64,000 nt of DNA from Pelagibius sp. GTDB lineage: Bacteria; Pseudomonadota; Alphaproteobacteria; Kiloniellales; Kiloniellaceae. Positions 61,899-64,000 of the stretch are shown one piece after another. The DNA lies in NCBI GenBank assembly GCA_028280305.1, contig JANQMC010000018.1:1-64000 (forward strand), in the 5' to 3' direction. The position numbers and the translations under genes were made by a program. Every line of letters starts with the position of its first letter. Within the stretch, counting starts at the first letter, position 1. The notes below the pieces were generated by a model. The model ran no database searches and was not told the origin of the DNA. It saw only the letters and a program-made list of their open reading frames with translations.

Positions 61899-62854
61899 CG
61901 CTTGGTCTGAAGGCGCCGGGCTCGACCGCGGGGCAGCTTCAGGTTCGCTTCCCGGAACAGGATGAAGAGACCCGAGAGCATCACAATGGCGGCCCCGATC
62001 CAGATGTTGAGGCCCGGGATGTCGCCCCAGAAGATGAAGCCCAGCAGCGCCGCCCAGAGAATGGCGGTGTATTCGAAGGGGGCGACCACGGCGACATCGC
62101 CGTACTTGAAAGCGTAAGTCATGAGGATCTGCCCGGTCCCGCCAAGCAGGCCGATGGCGATCAGACCGGCGAAGTCCAGCAGGCTCGGGGTGGTCCAAAC
62201 AAAGGGCAGGGCCATACCCGATGCCAGCGTACAGACCAAGGTGAAGGAAAAGACGACGGAGGCACCGGTTTCGGTACGCCCGAGTTTGCGCAGTACGATC
62301 ATGGCCAGGGCAAAGAAGATCGTGCCGATCAGGGCGATGACGGCCACCGGGTTCAGCATACCGGCACCGGGATCGACCATCACGACCACACCACCGAAGC
62401 CGATCAAGACCGCGATCCAGCGCCGTGGTCCGACCTTCTCGCCCAGCAGCGGCACCGAAAGGGCGACAACGAAGATCGGGGCGGCAAAGCTGATCGCCAC
62501 CACGTCCGCCAGAGGCATATGGGCGAAAGCGTAGAAGAAGCAGAACATGGCCGCCACGCCCACCAGAGTGCGCAGGGCATGCCCGCTGTAGCTGTTGATC
62601 TTCACGGCGTTGGCCCAGCCGGTCCGGTAGAGCAGATAGGCCAAAGGCACGAAAGCGAAGAAACTGCGGAAGAAGACGATCTGCAGGGTCGAATAGCGCG
62701 ACCCCAAATCCTTCACCAGCGCATCCATCAGAGCAAAGAACGCCAGGCTCGCGATCATCAGCAGGATTGCGCGGCCGGTCGAACCGGAGGCTTGTCCGAG
62801 CGCCGGCTGGCTGCCGGCGACAAGGGCAGAGGCTTTGGTGGTGGCGATGGCCAT
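61895..62854 (-). CDS. EamA/DMT-family transporter
   Basis: A 319-residue, ten-helix DMT-family transporter made of two EamA repeats. The first spans about residues 26-155 (ILLMIASLAFFALMDALVKDLG) and the second about 165-295 (PVAVIALIGTIFFALAMIVLRKLG ... AALLGFIFWGDIPGLNIWIGAAIVMLSGLFILF). The closing tail is Arg-rich. The family exports small metabolites; the substrate is unknown. It stands convergent with the DUF1127 gene and alone on the minus strand. It is unrelated in position to the earlier EamA gene at 1796. Confidence 0.87.
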   Translation of the reverse strand: MAIATTKASALVAGSQPALGQASGSTGRAILLMIASLAFFALMDALVKDLGSRYSTLQIVFFRSFFAFVPLAYLLYRTGWANAVKINSYSGHALRTLVGVAAMFCFFYAFAHMPLADVVAISFAAPIFVVALSVPLLGEKVGPRRWIAVLIGFGGVVVMVDPGAGMLNPVAVIALIGTIFFALAMIVLRKLGRTETGASVVFSFTLVCTLASGMALPFVWTTPSLLDFAGLIAIGLLGGTGQILMTYAFKYGDVAVVAPFEYTAILWAALLGFIFWGDIPGLNIWIGAAIVMLSGLFILFREANLKLPRGRARRLQTKR

Positions 62855-63091
62855 CGGTGTGCTTCTTCGCTGGGGTTAAGGTCGTCGGAAGATAGGCGTC
62901 AAGCGCAGGGGAGAGCAGCGTTGATGCCGCAGGGCAGCACCGCGAAATCTCCCTGTCGCAAATCAAGGGAGTTTTAACTTCCCGTCCATCCGGGTTCCTG
63001 CCGATGACCGAGTGTTTTCAATCTTGGGGGGAATACTGGCGGGACAATTTTGCGTTTGATATCAAGATATTAGAGATACTATCCTTGAGCA

Positions 63092-63625
63092 ATGAGCCTG
63101 CGGCAAGATCACGGGCCGATGGAGGTGCGGGGGCTTCACACTGGGTTCCTTTACTCCAGCGCCTATCTTGAAGACTTGGCTGGCACGCCACCGCCGGCTC
63201 TCCATCCGCGCTTTGAAGAGATGCACCGCTATCTGGAGCAGATGAAACCCGCGGGCCTCCTGCCAGGCCGCCAGCACATCGACCCGGTGGATTTCCCGCA
63301 GTTTCTGTCACTGATAAACCTCGTCGATGTGGAGTACGTTCACGGACACCGGCGGTTTCGGTTCCGCCTGGTCGGCACCGTGCAGACCGCCATGGCGGGG
63401 CGTGACGTGACCGGTATGCCAGTGGATCGGGCGGTCCTGCCGAGCCAGGTCCTGCGCATCACGGGGAATATGGAGTTGGCGGCGCAGAGCGGCCGGCCGG
63501 TCTATGATCGCTTCCCGATGCCTCACCCGGACCGTCAATTCATCGAGTCGGAACGGGTTTACTATCCGCTGGCCGCCGACGGCAGGAATGTCGATCTTCT
63601 GCTGATCCTGAACGGCTATTTCTAG
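63092..63625 (+). CDS. PAS_5-family (PAS-like) protein
   Basis: A 177-residue stand-alone PAS-like protein. The pattern LPGRQHIDPVDFPQFLSLINLVDVEYVHGHRRFRFRLVGTVQTAMAGRDVTGMPVD is typical of the PAS_5 family (small sensors found mainly in Rhodospirillales). The remainder, with ESERVYYPLAADGRNVDLLLILNGY, is the rest of the PAS beta-sheet. No output domain is present. Cofactor and partner are unknown. ATG at 63092 is within an AT-richer stretch and has no strong ribosome-binding site nearby. It converges on the ABC-F gene. Confidence 0.82.
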   Translation: MSLRQDHGPMEVRGLHTGFLYSSAYLEDLAGTPPPALHPRFEEMHRYLEQMKPAGLLPGRQHIDPVDFPQFLSLINLVDVEYVHGHRRFRFRLVGTVQTAMAGRDVTGMPVDRAVLPSQVLRITGNMELAAQSGRPVYDRFPMPHPDRQFIESERVYYPLAADGRNVDLLLILNGYF

Positions 63626-63658
63626 CGGTCGGCCGAGCGCGCTGGTGGTGGTTGAAAC

Positions 63659-64000
63659 TCAGGCTTCTTCCAAGGCCGCCTGCAACTCCAGCCAGCGATC
63701 CTCCGCCTCGGCGATGCGCTGCTTCACCTGGCCGAACTTGATCTGCAGGTCTTGCAGCGCCGCCGTCGGGCCGTTGTAGACCTCCGGGTCGGCCAGCTTG
63801 GCCTCCAGGGTGAGCTTCTGCTTGCCCAGGCGCTCGACCTCCGCTTCTGCCTGTTTGGCCGCTTTGCGCAGGTCTGCGACGGCAGCGCGGGCTTCGGCCG
63901 AGGCGCGGCGGCGGTCTTTCTTGGAGACGACCTCTTCGCGCCGGGGTTTCTCCCCGCGCTGTCGGGAACGCTCCTGCCGGCGCTGGTCCATCAGCAGCTT
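63659..64000 (-). CDS. ABC-F ATPase (Uup/YheS-like), C-terminal part, cut by window edge
   Basis: The minus strand stays open from the stop at 63659 to the edge, giving about 113 C-terminal residues. They form a charged coiled coil: KLLMDQRRQERSRQRGEK, then KKDRRRASAEARAAVADLRKAAKQAEAEVERLGKQKLTLEAKLADPEVY, and end ...EDRWLELQAALEEA. This is the tail of ABC-F family proteins (Uup/YheS type) that bind the ribosome or branched DNA; the ATPase domains lie outside the window. The internal Met at 63991 is not the start. Confidence 0.8.
   Translation of the reverse strand, partial: KLLMDQRRQERSRQRGEKPRREEVVSKKDRRRASAEARAAVADLRKAAKQAEAEVERLGKQKLTLEAKLADPEVYNGPTAALQDLQIKFGQVKQRIAEAEDRWLELQAALEEA

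Overview
The window is one contiguous piece of a GC-rich alphaproteobacterial chromosome. Gene order in the conserved blocks (rpsF-rpsR-rplI-dnaB-alr; fabD-fabG-acpP-fabF-mltG-yicC-gmk; lptF-lptG-lptD-surA-pdxA-rsmA), the DUF2794, DUF2937, DUF1127 and PAS_5 family proteins and a tRNA with encoded CCA all point to Alphaproteobacteria. The PAS_5 protein and a general resemblance to marine or halophilic lineages suggest Rhodospirillales/Kiloniellales; that placement is inference. No phage, insertion sequence, CRISPR array or replication origin was seen.

Positions 1-17700 are accessory. There is a truncated LysR gene divergent from a DUF2306 membrane protein. Next comes an HxlR regulator divergent from an EamA exporter; this pair is bracketed by a broken and an intact copy of the 3' end of a flavin-dependent tryptophan halogenase gene. 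Then follow a class V aminotransferase, a LysR/tautomerase divergent pair, and a GntR-controlled operon that looks like (R)-sulfolactate degradation (suyA, suyB, comC-like). After these lies an envelope-sensing block: CHASE2 histidine kinase, FecR-domain protein, OmpA-like lipoprotein, an unrecognised secreted protein, a four-helix membrane protein and a GH24 muramidase. A hydroxyacid dehydrogenase and tRNA-Gln(CTG) close the region.

Positions 17900-35900 hold housekeeping genes: ppx/gppA and rlmE, guaB, an rsmB-type methyltransferase, a GNAT acetyltransferase, guaA, a PilZ protein, small lineage-specific proteins, a thioredoxin-like protein, the yfgM-like/bamB/der cluster, an alpha/beta hydrolase, and a minus-strand run cvpA-purF with DUF2937 and SDR genes downstream.

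Positions 35900-43700 are all on the minus strand: rpsF, rpsR, rplI, dnaB, alr, mlaE, mlaF and radA. The rpsF leader carries a hairpin that may be a ribosomal-protein autoregulatory site. Positions 43700-50750 are the plus-strand fatty-acid synthesis cluster followed by mltG, yicC and gmk. Positions 50750-58270 are the minus-strand LPS and outer-membrane assembly cluster lptF-lptG-lptD-surA-pdxA-rsmA. The end holds pepA-holC, a GcvA-like LysR divergent from a DUF1127 protein, an EamA transporter, a PAS_5 protein and the C-terminus of an ABC-F ATPase cut by the window edge.

The most unusual signals are the halogenase-tail duplication around the HxlR/EamA cassette, the structured leader with mutually exclusive hairpins before the CHASE2 kinase, the kinase-FecR-OmpA-unknown-muramidase block itself, and several precise palindromes in divergent promoters.
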